Below, piece after piece: positions 16,974 to 25,289 of a DNA stretch of 33,111 bases. The notes beneath the pieces were generated by a model. The model had not been told where the DNA came from. It saw only the letters and a list, made by a program, of their open reading frames with translations, and made no database searches. Positions within the stretch are counted from its first letter, which is position 1; every line of letters begins with the position of its first letter. The stretch comes from an uncultured Pelagibacteraceae bacterium (lineage in GTDB: Bacteria; Pseudomonadota; Alphaproteobacteria; Pelagibacterales; Pelagibacteraceae): NCBI GenBank assembly GCA_902555185.1, contig CACDSA010000010.1, forward strand, positions 1-33,111. The letters are read 5' to 3'. A program made the position numbers and the translations under genes.

Positions 16974-18113
16974 ATGCAAAAAAATTCAATCCAAACTTTA
17001 TCTAAATTAGCTATTCCTTTAGAGTCAAAGGGTAGACTTTTTAAAGAAAAAAAAACTTATTTAAGGTCAGATTTTCAAAGGGATAGAGATAGAATAATTC
17101 ATTCAACTGCCTTTCGAAGACTTAAGCATAAAACACAGGTATTTGTAAATACTACCGGGGATCATTTTAGAACAAGAATTACTCACTCCCTTGAGGTAGC
17201 CCAAATAGCAAAAACTTTATCTAAATTTTTTAATTTAAATGAAGATTTATGTGAAACACTTAGTTTAGCACACGACCTAGGTCACACTCCATTTGGTCAC
17301 GCAGGAGAGGAGGCACTTAATAATTGTATGAAAAAATTGGGAGGATTTGACCATAACATTCAAACATTACGAACGATTTTGTTTTTAGAAAATAGATATT
17401 ATGAGTTTAAAGGTTTGAACCTAACTTTGGAGACATTGGATGGATTAATTAAACACAATGGTCCAATCAGAAATTTAACTAAATTTAAAAAAATTTTAGG
17501 ACTAGATTATTTTAAAAATAAAATAAATTTTACTTCTAGTCCGTCATTAGAGGCCCAGATAGCTTCGATTTCAGATGATATAGCTTACAATAGTCATGAT
17601 CTAGAAGATGGTCTTAAATCAAATTTATTTAATTTGAAAGATTTGGAAAACATTCCTATTTTGAATAAAATTGTTTTAAAACACAAAAAAAAATTAAAAA
17701 AATATTCAATAGATTTAGTAATAAGACAAATTGTAAGAGAAATAATAAATGAAATGGTAAAAGATCTTATAAAAAACACCCAAAAAAAAATTAAAAAAAA
17801 CAAGATTAGAAATTTAAAGGATGTTTTAAAATCTAAATATCCTCTTGTTACTTTTTCTAATCAAATGAGAAAATTTGATAAAACAATTAAAAATTTTTTG
17901 CGTACTAATATGTATTATCATAAAAATGTTAAATCTAATACTAATGACGGAAAAAAAATCATAAAAAAATTATTTTTATCAATAAAAAAAAATCCAAATA
18001 AATATATTAATGTTAGTAAGTATGATAAAACAAATATTGCTAGATCAATTTGTGATTTTATAGCTGGCATGACTGATAGATATGCAATAAATCTATATAA
18101 AAAGATTAAATGA
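16974..18113 (+). CDS. dgt: dGTP triphosphohydrolase-like HD-domain protein
   Basis: 379-residue HD-domain nucleotidohydrolase that would split dNTPs to nucleosides and triphosphate. Metal-binding residues are intact: H71 (T-R-I-T-H-S-L-E-V), H100-D101 (L-A-H-D-L-G-H-T-P-F-G-H) and the later Asp in S-I-S-D-D-I-A-Y-N-S-H-D. The N-terminal R-S-D-F-Q-R-D-R-D-R-I-I-H-S-T-A-F-R-R-L is diagnostic of the short bacterial dGTPase-like group. Residues from about 225 on are extremely Lys/Asn rich. It heads the dgt-argS-nagZ-scp-tat run, and its stop overlaps the argS start (ATGA). Confidence 0.93.
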   Translation: MQKNSIQTLSKLAIPLESKGRLFKEKKTYLRSDFQRDRDRIIHSTAFRRLKHKTQVFVNTTGDHFRTRITHSLEVAQIAKTLSKFFNLNEDLCETLSLAHDLGHTPFGHAGEEALNNCMKKLGGFDHNIQTLRTILFLENRYYEFKGLNLTLETLDGLIKHNGPIRNLTKFKKILGLDYFKNKINFTSSPSLEAQIASISDDIAYNSHDLEDGLKSNLFNLKDLENIPILNKIVLKHKKKLKKYSIDLVIRQIVREIINEMVKDLIKNTQKKIKKNKIRNLKDVLKSKYPLVTFSNQMRKFDKTIKNFLRTNMYYHKNVKSNTNDGKKIIKKLFLSIKKNPNKYINVSKYDKTNIARSICDFIAGMTDRYAINLYKKIK

Positions 18114-19834
18114 ATATATTTGAAAATTATTTATCCAAAATTAATAAGATTATTTTAGATAATAAGAAAATTTTAAAGTTAAAGATTTTAGAAAATAAAG
18201 ATAATATAAATCTAGAAGTTCCTCCAAACCATTTTAATTATGATTTATCATCAAATGCATCACTAGTCTTGGCTAAAACAAATAATTTAAATCCAATTAA
18301 TCTAGCAGAAGATATAAAAAATTTACTAATAAAAAAGATAGATCATTTTGAAAATATTGATGTAACTGCTCCTGGGTTTTTAAACATTAAACTCTCGAAA
18401 GACGCGTTAGTATTAAACATAAATGAGATACTAAAAAATAAAATTTCCTATGGATCAAAAAAATCAAAAAAAAATTATAATATAGAATTTGTCTCAGCTA
18501 ATCCAACAGGCCCTATGCATGTTGGCCACTGCAGAGGAGCAGTTTTCGGAGATGTTTTATCAAATTTATTATCATTTCATGGCAACAAAGTTACTAAGGA
18601 GTATTACATAAATGATTACGGGAACCAAATTAGAAATTTTGTAGAATCGGTTTATTTGAGAATAAGAGAAATTAGATTTAAAGAAAAGTTTATCGTAAAA
18701 GAAAATTTGTATCCTGGTGATTACATTAAAGATATTGCTGAAAATATAATTAAAAAAAATAAAAGTCTTAACATTGAAAATTTTGAAAATTGTTTTGAGA
18801 AATTAAAAAAACTTTCTTTATTAGGATCAATGAATTTAATCAAAAGAGATCTAAAAAAACTTGGAATAGAACATGACAATTTCTTTTCAGAAACAGAGCT
18901 TGTAAAAAAAGATTTGGTTAATAAAACTGTAAAAAAACTTCAAGCTAAAAGTTTTGTAGAAGAGGGTTATCTTAATCCTCCGAAAGGAGAAATACCAAAA
19001 AATTGGAAAAAAACCAAAAGACTTATATTTAAATCAAAAGAATTTGGAGATGATACAGATAGAGCCTTACAAAAAAATGATGGTTCATGGACTTATTTTG
19101 CAAATGATATTGCCTATCATTTTGATAAAATAAATAGAAATTATGATAATTTAATAAATATTCTTGGTGCAGACCATACAGGCTATATTAAAAGAATAAC
19201 AGCTGCAGTCTCAGCGCTATCTAATAAAAAAGTAAATTTGAATTGTAAAGTTTGTCAATTAGTAAAACTTTATAAACATGGAAAACCATTTAAGATGTCA
19301 AAAAGAGCTGGTGATTTTATTTCTGTTCAAGATTTATTGAATGAAGTAAATAAAGATTCAATTAGGTTTATGATGTTAAATAGAAGCAATGATGTAGAAC
19401 TTGATTTTGATTTTGAAAAAGTAAAAGAAAAAACAAAAGATAACCCCGTTTTTTACGTTCAATATGCTTATGCTAGGATAAATTCCATTACTAGAACACT
19501 TAAAATAAATTTGGATGACCCAATTTCAATCAACACTAAAACATTCCAACCAAATGAATATGAAGAAAAGATAATAAGAAAAATATTTGAATGGCCTAAA
19601 ATAACAGAATCAGCAGCTGACAAATTAGAGCCACATAAAATTCCTTATTATTTATATGAATTATCAACATTATTCCATGCATATTGGAGCAAAGGAAATG
19701 AGGACAAAAAGTTTAGATTGATAGAAAATGGGAAATCAAGAAAAAAGGACTCATTCGCTCTAATTTATCTAATTGCTATAGTAATAAAAAATGGAATGAA
19801 AATTCTTGGAGTATCACTACCTGAAAAAATGTAA
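18110..19834 (+). CDS. argS: Arginyl-tRNA synthetase
   Basis: Class I synthetase charging tRNA-Arg, 574 residues. The HIGH box is H-V-G-H at 137-140 within N-P-T-G-P-M-H-V-G-H, and the KMSK-like loop reads F-K-M-S-K-R-A-G-D-F. The N-terminal ~110 residues fit the Add-1 domain, which binds the tRNA D-loop. The start overlaps dgt by 4 bp (ATGA) and the stop overlaps the next gene by 1 bp (TAATG), so translation is coupled on both sides. Confidence 0.97.
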   Translation: MNIFENYLSKINKIILDNKKILKLKILENKDNINLEVPPNHFNYDLSSNASLVLAKTNNLNPINLAEDIKNLLIKKIDHFENIDVTAPGFLNIKLSKDALVLNINEILKNKISYGSKKSKKNYNIEFVSANPTGPMHVGHCRGAVFGDVLSNLLSFHGNKVTKEYYINDYGNQIRNFVESVYLRIREIRFKEKFIVKENLYPGDYIKDIAENIIKKNKSLNIENFENCFEKLKKLSLLGSMNLIKRDLKKLGIEHDNFFSETELVKKDLVNKTVKKLQAKSFVEEGYLNPPKGEIPKNWKKTKRLIFKSKEFGDDTDRALQKNDGSWTYFANDIAYHFDKINRNYDNLINILGADHTGYIKRITAAVSALSNKKVNLNCKVCQLVKLYKHGKPFKMSKRAGDFISVQDLLNEVNKDSIRFMMLNRSNDVELDFDFEKVKEKTKDNPVFYVQYAYARINSITRTLKINLDDPISINTKTFQPNEYEEKIIRKIFEWPKITESAADKLEPHKIPYYLYELSTLFHAYWSKGNEDKKFRLIENGKSRKKDSFALIYLIAIVIKNGMKILGVSLPEKM

Positions 19835-20094
19835 TGTCTAAAGTAATAAATATTTTGATGTTTCTAATCATTTCTTTTTTCATTTTCAAAATTTATACTT
19901 ATTATTCTTCCAGCAAAAATGTTTTTAATAAAAATTTTAATCGTGAAAATATTGAAAAAATTATGAAAAATAAAATTACTAATTTACCTGTTTTAACTAA
20001 TGATACAAATAATGTTATAGAATTTAACAATACTTTAAAAAATGAAATTTATGATAATAAGAAAAGAAGCTTTTGGGATTTGTTAAAAAAATGA
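19834..20094 (+). CDS. Small single-pass membrane protein in the SPOR-protein position
   Basis: 86 residues: a short basic start, one hydrophobic segment (about 5-23), and a 60-residue hydrophilic Asn/Lys-rich tail probably in the periplasm. It sits between argS and nagZ, where many alphaproteobacteria encode a much larger inner-membrane protein with a C-terminal peptidoglycan-binding SPOR domain. No SPOR pattern is visible, so it may be a shortened relic keeping only the anchor and linker, or an unrelated protein. Tight overlaps on both sides (TAATG with argS, ATGA with nagZ) support it being translated. Function unknown. Confidence 0.75.
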   Translation: MSKVINILMFLIISFFIFKIYTYYSSSKNVFNKNFNRENIEKIMKNKITNLPVLTNDTNNVIEFNNTLKNEIYDNKKRSFWDLLKK

Positions 20095-21035
20095 AAAGAA
20101 AAGCACTTATTGTAAGTTTAAAGGGTACAAATCTTTCAAAATTGGAGAAAAAACTCCTTTCGAAAGAAAAACCCTGGGGTGTCATCCTATTCAAAAGAAA
20201 CCTTAAATCCACAGAACAAATTAAAAAATTAACTTATAAAATCAGATCTTTAACAAAGGATAAAAGTTTTCCTATTATTATAGATGAAGAAGGAGCAAAA
20301 GTTTCAAGATTAAGCGATATTATTAATAATCCTATTTCTGCAACTTTTTTTGGAAATTTATTTAGAAAAGATAAAATCTTTTGTTTAAAAATTTACAATA
20401 AATATATCGAGTCTTTGTGCCAGGTTTTAAAAGATCTTGGAATAAACGTTAATACAATCCCCGTTCTTGACGTACTCAGAAAAAATACCAATAAAGTAAT
20501 TGGAGACAGAAGTTTTTCGAAAAATAAAAAAATTGTTAAACAATTAGGAAATTTTACTTTAAGATATCTTCATTCAAGTAAAATTATGGGTATAATTAAG
20601 CACATACCTGGTCATGGAGCTGCTACTGTAGACAGTCATAAAAAAATGCCAATAGTATCCTTAAATGTTAAGAGTCTAAATAAAATTGATTTTTACCCCT
20701 TTAAATTTTCTAGTGCTAAATTAGCTATGACTGCACATATTCTTTACTCAAAGATAGATAAAAAAAACGTGGCTACTTTCTCAAAAAAAATTATTAATGA
20801 TGTAATAAGAAAAAAATTAGGGTTTAAGGGGATTTTAATATCTGATGATATATCTATGAAGGCCCTAAAATATGATTTAAAAACTAATGCAAAAAAATCA
20901 CTCGATGCTGGTTGTAATATTGTTTTATATTGTGCAGGTAAAACAAATGACAACTTTAAATTGATTAAATCTGTGCCATATATTGATAAATTTACATCAA
21001 AAAAAACTTCAGAATTTTATAAATTTTTAAGGTAA
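20091..21035 (+). CDS. nagZ: Beta-N-acetylhexosaminidase (GH3 family)
   Basis: Cytosolic GH3 enzyme of peptidoglycan recycling that removes GlcNAc from anhydromuropeptides. The ATG at 20091 (ATGA overlap with the upstream gene) is preferred over an in-frame TTG at 20073; 314 residues. Family motifs: I-G-D-R-S-F-S (137-143), K-H-I-P-G-H-G (170-176) with D-S-H (181-183) holding the acid/base His, and I-S-D-D-I-S-M-K-A-L (250-259) with the nucleophile Asp. The usual D-Q/H-E-G-G-R-V is D-E-E-G-A-K-V here (65-71). The gene is 8 bp before scpA. Confidence 0.92.
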   Translation: MKRKALIVSLKGTNLSKLEKKLLSKEKPWGVILFKRNLKSTEQIKKLTYKIRSLTKDKSFPIIIDEEGAKVSRLSDIINNPISATFFGNLFRKDKIFCLKIYNKYIESLCQVLKDLGINVNTIPVLDVLRKNTNKVIGDRSFSKNKKIVKQLGNFTLRYLHSSKIMGIIKHIPGHGAATVDSHKKMPIVSLNVKSLNKIDFYPFKFSSAKLAMTAHILYSKIDKKNVATFSKKIINDVIRKKLGFKGILISDDISMKALKYDLKTNAKKSLDAGCNIVLYCAGKTNDNFKLIKSVPYIDKFTSKKTSEFYKFLR

Positions 21036-21043
21036 AATTCATA

Positions 21044-21790
21044 ATGGAATCAAAAAATGCAAATCAAATTTCAGTAGATATACCTAATTACAGCGGTCCT
21101 TTAGAAATTTTGCTTGATCTAGCTAAAACACAAAAAGTTGATTTGGCTGAGATTTCTATCACTTTATTAGCTGATCAATTTTTAGAATTTATAAAAAAAA
21201 ATAAAGACCTTAATTTGGAAACTGCCTCTGAATTTTTATTAATGGCTACCTGGTTAGCATATTTGAAATCAAAACTATTGCTACCAGAAGAAGAAGAGGA
21301 TGATTTTAAAGCTATTGAAGTTGCTGAAAAGCTAAAATTACAACTAAAAAAATTAGAATTAATTCGAATTTTATCAGACCAAATGCTAAAAAAAAAAAGG
21401 CTAGGCATTCATATTTATACCAGAGGCATGAAAGGCGGAATAAGGTCCATCAATACACCAATTTACGATGTTTCACTTTATGAATTATTAAAAACTTACT
21501 CTGAAATTCAGATGCAAAAAACTTTTCAAAACATAAGTATTCCTAAATTACCAGTTTTTACCACAGAAGAAGGTATTAAGTTTTTAAGGAATAATTTAGA
21601 TAAATTAATAGATTGGAAAAATTTGTTCGAGCTGATACCTAAGTTTTATTCAAATAATAAAATGAAAAGAACAGGAATTGCTGGTATTTTTGCTGCCAGC
21701 CTCGAATTATCAAAAGAGGGGGTCTTATCAGTCTCACAAAAAAAAATTTTTGATAAATTATTTGTAAAAAAAAATTCATATGAAAAATAA
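21044..21790 (+). CDS. scpA: Segregation and condensation protein A
   Basis: Kleisin subunit that bridges the SMC heads in the chromosome-condensing SMC-ScpAB complex. 248 residues. The N-terminal S-G-P-L-E-I-L-L-D-L-A and the acidic mid-region (E-E-E-E-D-D-F) after Y-L-K-S-K-L-L-L-P are characteristic, as is the winged-helix end with G-I-A-G-I-F-A-A-S-L-E-L-S-K-E-G. It overlaps scpB by 11 bp, as usual for this pair. Confidence 0.95.
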   Translation: MESKNANQISVDIPNYSGPLEILLDLAKTQKVDLAEISITLLADQFLEFIKKNKDLNLETASEFLLMATWLAYLKSKLLLPEEEEDDFKAIEVAEKLKLQLKKLELIRILSDQMLKKKRLGIHIYTRGMKGGIRSINTPIYDVSLYELLKTYSEIQMQKTFQNISIPKLPVFTTEEGIKFLRNNLDKLIDWKNLFELIPKFYSNNKMKRTGIAGIFAASLELSKEGVLSVSQKKIFDKLFVKKNSYEK

Positions 21791-22466
21791 AAAAAAAGGA
21801 AATATAATTAATTTTCCTTCTTCACCTTCTAAAATTGAAAGACAAATAGAAGCTATTCTTTTTGCAGCATCTGAACCTTTAGATATAGAAACTATTGAAA
21901 AAAGATTACAAACCTCTTCAAATTTGAAAAAGATATTAGAAAACTTACAAGAAACTTACAAAAAAAGGGGGATAAATCTTATTAATATTAAAAATAAGTG
22001 GTCGTTTAGAACAGCTGACGATTTATCAAAATTAATGGCATTACAAAAGTCTACTCAAAAAAAATTATCTAAAGCAACAATTGAGACCTTAGCAATAATT
22101 GTTTACCATCAACCGGTTACAAGACCAGAAATAGAGGAAATCAGAGGAGTTTCATTTGCTTCAAACACTTTAGAAATTTTGCTTGAATTAGACTGGGTGA
22201 GACCGGCGGGTCGTAAAGACGTTCCAGGTAAGCCAATACAATACGCAACAACCGAAAACTTTCTAAATCACTTTAATATACAAAAATTATCTGATTTACC
22301 TACAATTGACGAATTGGGCTCTGCCGGTCTTATAGACACATCAGCTATTGATAAATCTATTTTTGGCACTGGCAAATTTTTTAAAGAACAATCTCTGTCC
22401 GAAAAGCAGAATATTTATGAAGATATTGATGAAGCCATTAAAAAAGCTCCAGAGGAAGAAAAATAA
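21780..22466 (+). CDS. scpB: Segregation and condensation protein B
   Basis: Dimeric winged-helix partner of ScpA in the SMC complex. 228 residues. Recognised by E-A-I-L-F-A-A-S-E-P-L, then A-T-I-E-T-L-A-I-I-V-Y-H-Q-P-V-T-R-P-E-I-E and the closing G-R-K-D-V-P-G-K-P-I-Q-Y-A-T-T. It begins inside the scpA end. A 41-bp AT-rich gap before tatA follows, containing a TATATT. Confidence 0.95.
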   Translation: MKNKKKGNIINFPSSPSKIERQIEAILFAASEPLDIETIEKRLQTSSNLKKILENLQETYKKRGINLINIKNKWSFRTADDLSKLMALQKSTQKKLSKATIETLAIIVYHQPVTRPEIEEIRGVSFASNTLEILLELDWVRPAGRKDVPGKPIQYATTENFLNHFNIQKLSDLPTIDELGSAGLIDTSAIDKSIFGTGKFFKEQSLSEKQNIYEDIDEAIKKAPEEEK

Positions 22467-22494
22467 ACATATTTATTTAAAGCATTTTATTGTA

Positions 22495-22500
22495 TATATT
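22495..22500 (+). promoter_or_regulatory. Weak candidate -10 box before tatA
   Basis: TATATT ends 7 nt before the tatA ATG at 22508, so a transcript from it would be leaderless. The -35 region (TTTATT at 22472-22477) is poor. The AT-rich background makes chance matches likely. Confidence 0.25.
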
Positions 22501-22507
22501 TGAGAAT

Positions 22508-22705
22508 ATGGGAATTAGTTTCTGGCAAATAGCAATAGTAGTTGTCCTGGTTGTCCTACTTTTTGGAAGAGGAAAAATATCAAGTTTGATGGGTGATGTA
22601 GCTAAAGGAATTAAAAGCTTTAAAAAAGGCATGTCTGATGATAGCTCCACAACCAATCAAGATGACAACTCTAAGTCAGAAAATTCTGACTCTGAAAATA
22701 AATAA
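22508..22705 (+). CDS. tatA: Twin-arginine translocase subunit TatA
   Basis: Pore-forming subunit of the Tat system that exports folded proteins. 65 residues: membrane helix about 4-20, then the hinge [16 protein letters not shown] and an amphipathic helix ending K-S-F-K-K-G, followed by an acidic Ser/Asn tail. The ATG at 22508 is chosen because M-G-I-S-F-W-Q is the usual TatA start; the in-frame TTG at 22490 adds six unlikely residues. Followed by tatB after 5 bp. Confidence 0.94.
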   Translation: MGISFWQIAIVVVLVVLLFGRGKISSLMGDVAKGIKSFKKGMSDDSSTTNQDDNSKSENSDSENK

Positions 22706-22710
22706 TCAAA

Positions 22711-22947
22711 ATGCCTCAAATTGGATGGTTAGAGATCTTATCAATTGTAGTAATTGCAATTTTAGTTTTAGGTCCTAAAGAATTTCCTATAGCATTAAAA
22801 AAAATTGGCTCTTATATAGGAAAATTAAAGAATACATTTAGTAATTTTCAAAGGGAAATTTCTTCTGCTACCCAAGAAATTGATTTAGAAAATGAATCTG
22901 AGTTAAAAAATAACAATAATAAAAAAGACATAGACAAAAATGGCTGA
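22711..22947 (+). CDS. tatB: Twin-arginine translocase subunit TatB
   Basis: Substrate-receptor partner of TatC. 78 residues, shorter than typical TatB (110-170), with a membrane helix at about 5-20 and the defining L-V-L-G-P-K-E-F-P motif, where TatA has F-G-R-G. The long C-terminal tail of other TatB proteins is cut to a short acidic, Asn/Lys-rich stretch. It overlaps tatC by 8 bp. Position between tatA and tatC supports the call. Confidence 0.9.
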   Translation: MPQIGWLEILSIVVIAILVLGPKEFPIALKKIGSYIGKLKNTFSNFQREISSATQEIDLENESELKNNNNKKDIDKNG

Positions 22948-23707
22948 TAGTAATTCTTTTACAAGTCATTTAATCGAGCTGCGTTCCAGACTTTTAAACT
23001 CTTTAATTTTCATTTTTATAGTTTTTGTAATTTCTTATATATTTGCAGAATACATCTATAATTTTCTGGTACAACCATATGCTGAAGCTGTAAAGGATGA
23101 CTCAGGCACAAGAAGACTAATTTTTACTGCGTTACACGAAACATTTATTACCTATATAAAGCTTGCTTTTTTTTCTTCTATTTTTTTAGGAAGTCCGGTT
23201 TTGTTAATACAAATATATAAATTTATTGCGCCTGGATTATATAAAAATGAAAAAAAAGCATTATTACCATATTTAATATCAACTCCTATACTATTCTTGT
23301 TAGGTGCGTTGTTGGTTTATTATTTAGTAATGCCTTTGGCTATTAAATTTTTTCTATCATTTGAAACATTAGGAACAAATACAAGTTTACCTATTCAACT
23401 TGAAGCAAAAGTTAATGAATATCTTTCACTTATAATGAGATTGATTTTTGCATTTGGAATAAGTTTTCAACTTCCAATACTTCTAAACTTATTAGCTAGA
23501 ATAGGGGTTGTTAATTCTGATTATTTAAAAAAAAGGAGGAGGTATGTAATTGTTATTATCTTTGCTTTAGCTGCAATTTTAACTCCACCTGATCCAATTA
23601 CTCAAGTAGGACTAGCAATACCTTTGTTATTACTTTATGAACTATCTATATTTACAGTGAAATTTATTGAAAGAAAAAAAGAAAAAGAAAATCCAGACAA
23701 TGCATAA
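22940..23707 (+). CDS. tatC: Twin-arginine translocase subunit TatC
   Basis: Polytopic receptor of the Tat system that recognises twin-arginine signal peptides. 255 residues with six membrane segments. Conserved points: S-H-L-I-E-L-R-S-R-L at the N-terminus, then A-P-G-L-Y-K-N-E-K-K (third cytoplasmic stretch), F-G-I-S-F-Q-L-P near the fourth helix and T-P-P-D-P-I-T-Q near the end. It overlaps both neighbours (tatB by 8 bp, serS by 8 bp), so the tat genes and serS look co-translated. Confidence 0.97.
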   Translation: MADSNSFTSHLIELRSRLLNSLIFIFIVFVISYIFAEYIYNFLVQPYAEAVKDDSGTRRLIFTALHETFITYIKLAFFSSIFLGSPVLLIQIYKFIAPGLYKNEKKALLPYLISTPILFLLGALLVYYLVMPLAIKFFLSFETLGTNTSLPIQLEAKVNEYLSLIMRLIFAFGISFQLPILLNLLARIGVVNSDYLKKRRRYVIVIIFALAAILTPPDPITQVGLAIPLLLLYELSIFTVKFIERKKEKENPDNA

Positions 23708-24947
23708 TATAAAAGATCTAAGAAAAAATTTAAAACTATATAAAAAAAAATTATTCGATAGAAATTTTGAATTAGATATAAATGAATTTGAAAAACTAGA
23801 TAACATTAATAGAAAACTGATAAATGAAAAAGAAAAATTAGAGCAAGAGAAAAAAATTTTATCAAAGTCTAAAGATAAATCAAATTTTGAAAAGTCAAAA
23901 AAAATTTCCGAAGAAATATCTAAAATTTCAAAAAATCAATTAATTTCACAAAAAAACATAAATAATATTTTAAATATAATGCCTAATTTGGCTTTGGATG
24001 ATGTTCCGGTTGGAAAAGATGAAAATTCTAATAAATTAATTAGTCAAAATGGGAATATTAGAAAATTTTCTTTTAAACCTAAGTCACATGTTGAAATAGG
24101 TTTAATTGATAATGCAATAGATTTTGATACTTCAACTAAATTATCAGGAGCTAGATTTGTTGTTTTAAAAGATAGGATAGCTTTACTTGAAAGAGCTCTA
24201 ATTAATTTCATGTTAGATATTCATACAACTGAGTTTAAATACACTGAAATTTCTCCTCCATTAATAGTTAACGAAGATGTAATGTTTGGTACAGGACAAT
24301 TACCTAAATTTGAAGAAGATCAATTCGAAATTAAATTTGAAAATTCTGAACAGCGAAAATATTTAATACCTACAGCGGAAGTTGTTTTAACTAATTTAGT
24401 AAGAAAATCGATTTTAAATAAAGAGCAATTACCTTTAAGATATGTAGCATCTACGCCTTGTTTTCGTAAAGAGGCAGGTAGTTATGGGAAAGATACAAAA
24501 GGGATGATTAGACAGCACCAATTCTACAAAGTTGAATTAGTAAGCATTGTTGAACCTAAAGATTCTACTTCTGAACTTGACAGGATGTTAAATTGTGCAA
24601 AAAAGATTTTAGAAAAATTAGAAATACCTTATCAAGTCATTTTACTTTCAACAGGAGATATGGGATTTAGCGCTGAGAAAACTTTTGATTTAGAAGCATG
24701 GATACCGTCAGAAAACAGATATAGAGAAATTTCTAGCTGTTCTTCGTGTGGCACATTTCAAGCTAGGAGAATGGGAGCAAAATTTAAAGGATCAAATAAT
24801 AATGAATTTGTTACAACTTTAAATGGATCAGGACTTGCTGTAGGAAGATTAATGATAGCTTTACTGGAAAATAATCAAAATGAAGATGGTTCAGTATCTA
24901 TTCCAAAAATTTTAAAAAAATATATGAATAATCTTGATAAAATTTGA
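23700..24947 (+). CDS. serS: Seryl-tRNA synthetase
   Basis: Class II synthetase charging tRNA-Ser. The ATG at 23700 gives M-H-N-I-K-D-L-R-K-N, the expected start, and 415 residues; an upstream codon at 23667 would add a lysine-rich run. Residues about 25-105 form the long antiparallel coiled-coil arm. Motif 2 is F-R-K-E-A-G-S-Y-G-K-D-T-K-G-M-I-R-Q-H-Q-F and motif 3 is G-S-G-L-A-V-G-R-L-M-I-A. It overlaps tatC by 8 bp and ends 48 bp before yajC. Confidence 0.97.
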   Translation: MHNIKDLRKNLKLYKKKLFDRNFELDINEFEKLDNINRKLINEKEKLEQEKKILSKSKDKSNFEKSKKISEEISKISKNQLISQKNINNILNIMPNLALDDVPVGKDENSNKLISQNGNIRKFSFKPKSHVEIGLIDNAIDFDTSTKLSGARFVVLKDRIALLERALINFMLDIHTTEFKYTEISPPLIVNEDVMFGTGQLPKFEEDQFEIKFENSEQRKYLIPTAEVVLTNLVRKSILNKEQLPLRYVASTPCFRKEAGSYGKDTKGMIRQHQFYKVELVSIVEPKDSTSELDRMLNCAKKILEKLEIPYQVILLSTGDMGFSAEKTFDLEAWIPSENRYREISSCSSCGTFQARRMGAKFKGSNNNEFVTTLNGSGLAVGRLMIALLENNQNEDGSVSIPKILKKYMNNLDKI

Positions 24948-24980
24948 TAAAAATTTAACTTGTTTATCTAATTCATATAT

Positions 24981-24986
24981 TATAAT
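24981..24986 (+). promoter_or_regulatory. Candidate -10 box before yajC
   Basis: A consensus TATAAT in the 48-bp serS-yajC gap, with TTGTTT (24960-24965) 15 bp upstream as a possible -35. The predicted transcript start near 24993 is about 3 nt before the ATG at 24996, implying a leaderless mRNA for yajC-secD-secF. No Shine-Dalgarno is present, which agrees. Confidence 0.45.
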
Positions 24987-24995
24987 TGTTTTTTC

Positions 24996-25280
24996 ATGAG
25001 CGGACAAGGAATAGCACAGTTTATACCTTTAATTTTAATATTTGTAATTTTTTACTTTTTCTTGATAAGACCTCAACAAAAGAGAGTTAAAGATCATAAG
25101 GCTATGGTTGAGTCCTTAAAGAGGGGTGACGAAGTAATTACGTCTGGTGGGATAATAGGTGTAGTAGAACGTATTATGGAAGATGATCGAATTGAAGTTA
25201 TAATCGGAGAAGGTACAAAAGTACAAATTATTAGATCAACAATTACTAGCCTGCTTAAAAAAGAACAAGTAAAAAAATAA
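24996..25280 (+). CDS. yajC: Sec translocon accessory protein YajC
   Basis: Small inner-membrane subunit that associates with SecDF. 94 residues: one helix (about 8-24) followed by the family signature F-Y-F-F-L-I-R-P-Q-Q-K-R-V-K-D-H, then the cytoplasmic beta domain with L-K-R-G-D-E-V-I-T-S-G-G. First gene of the yajC-secD-secF unit. Many alphaproteobacteria have surE, pcm and an nlpD-like gene between serS and yajC; none is here. Confidence 0.95.
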   Translation: MSGQGIAQFIPLILIFVIFYFFLIRPQQKRVKDHKAMVESLKRGDEVITSGGIIGVVERIMEDDRIEVIIGEGTKVQIIRSTITSLLKKEQVKK

Positions 25281-25289
25281 TTACTTTTC

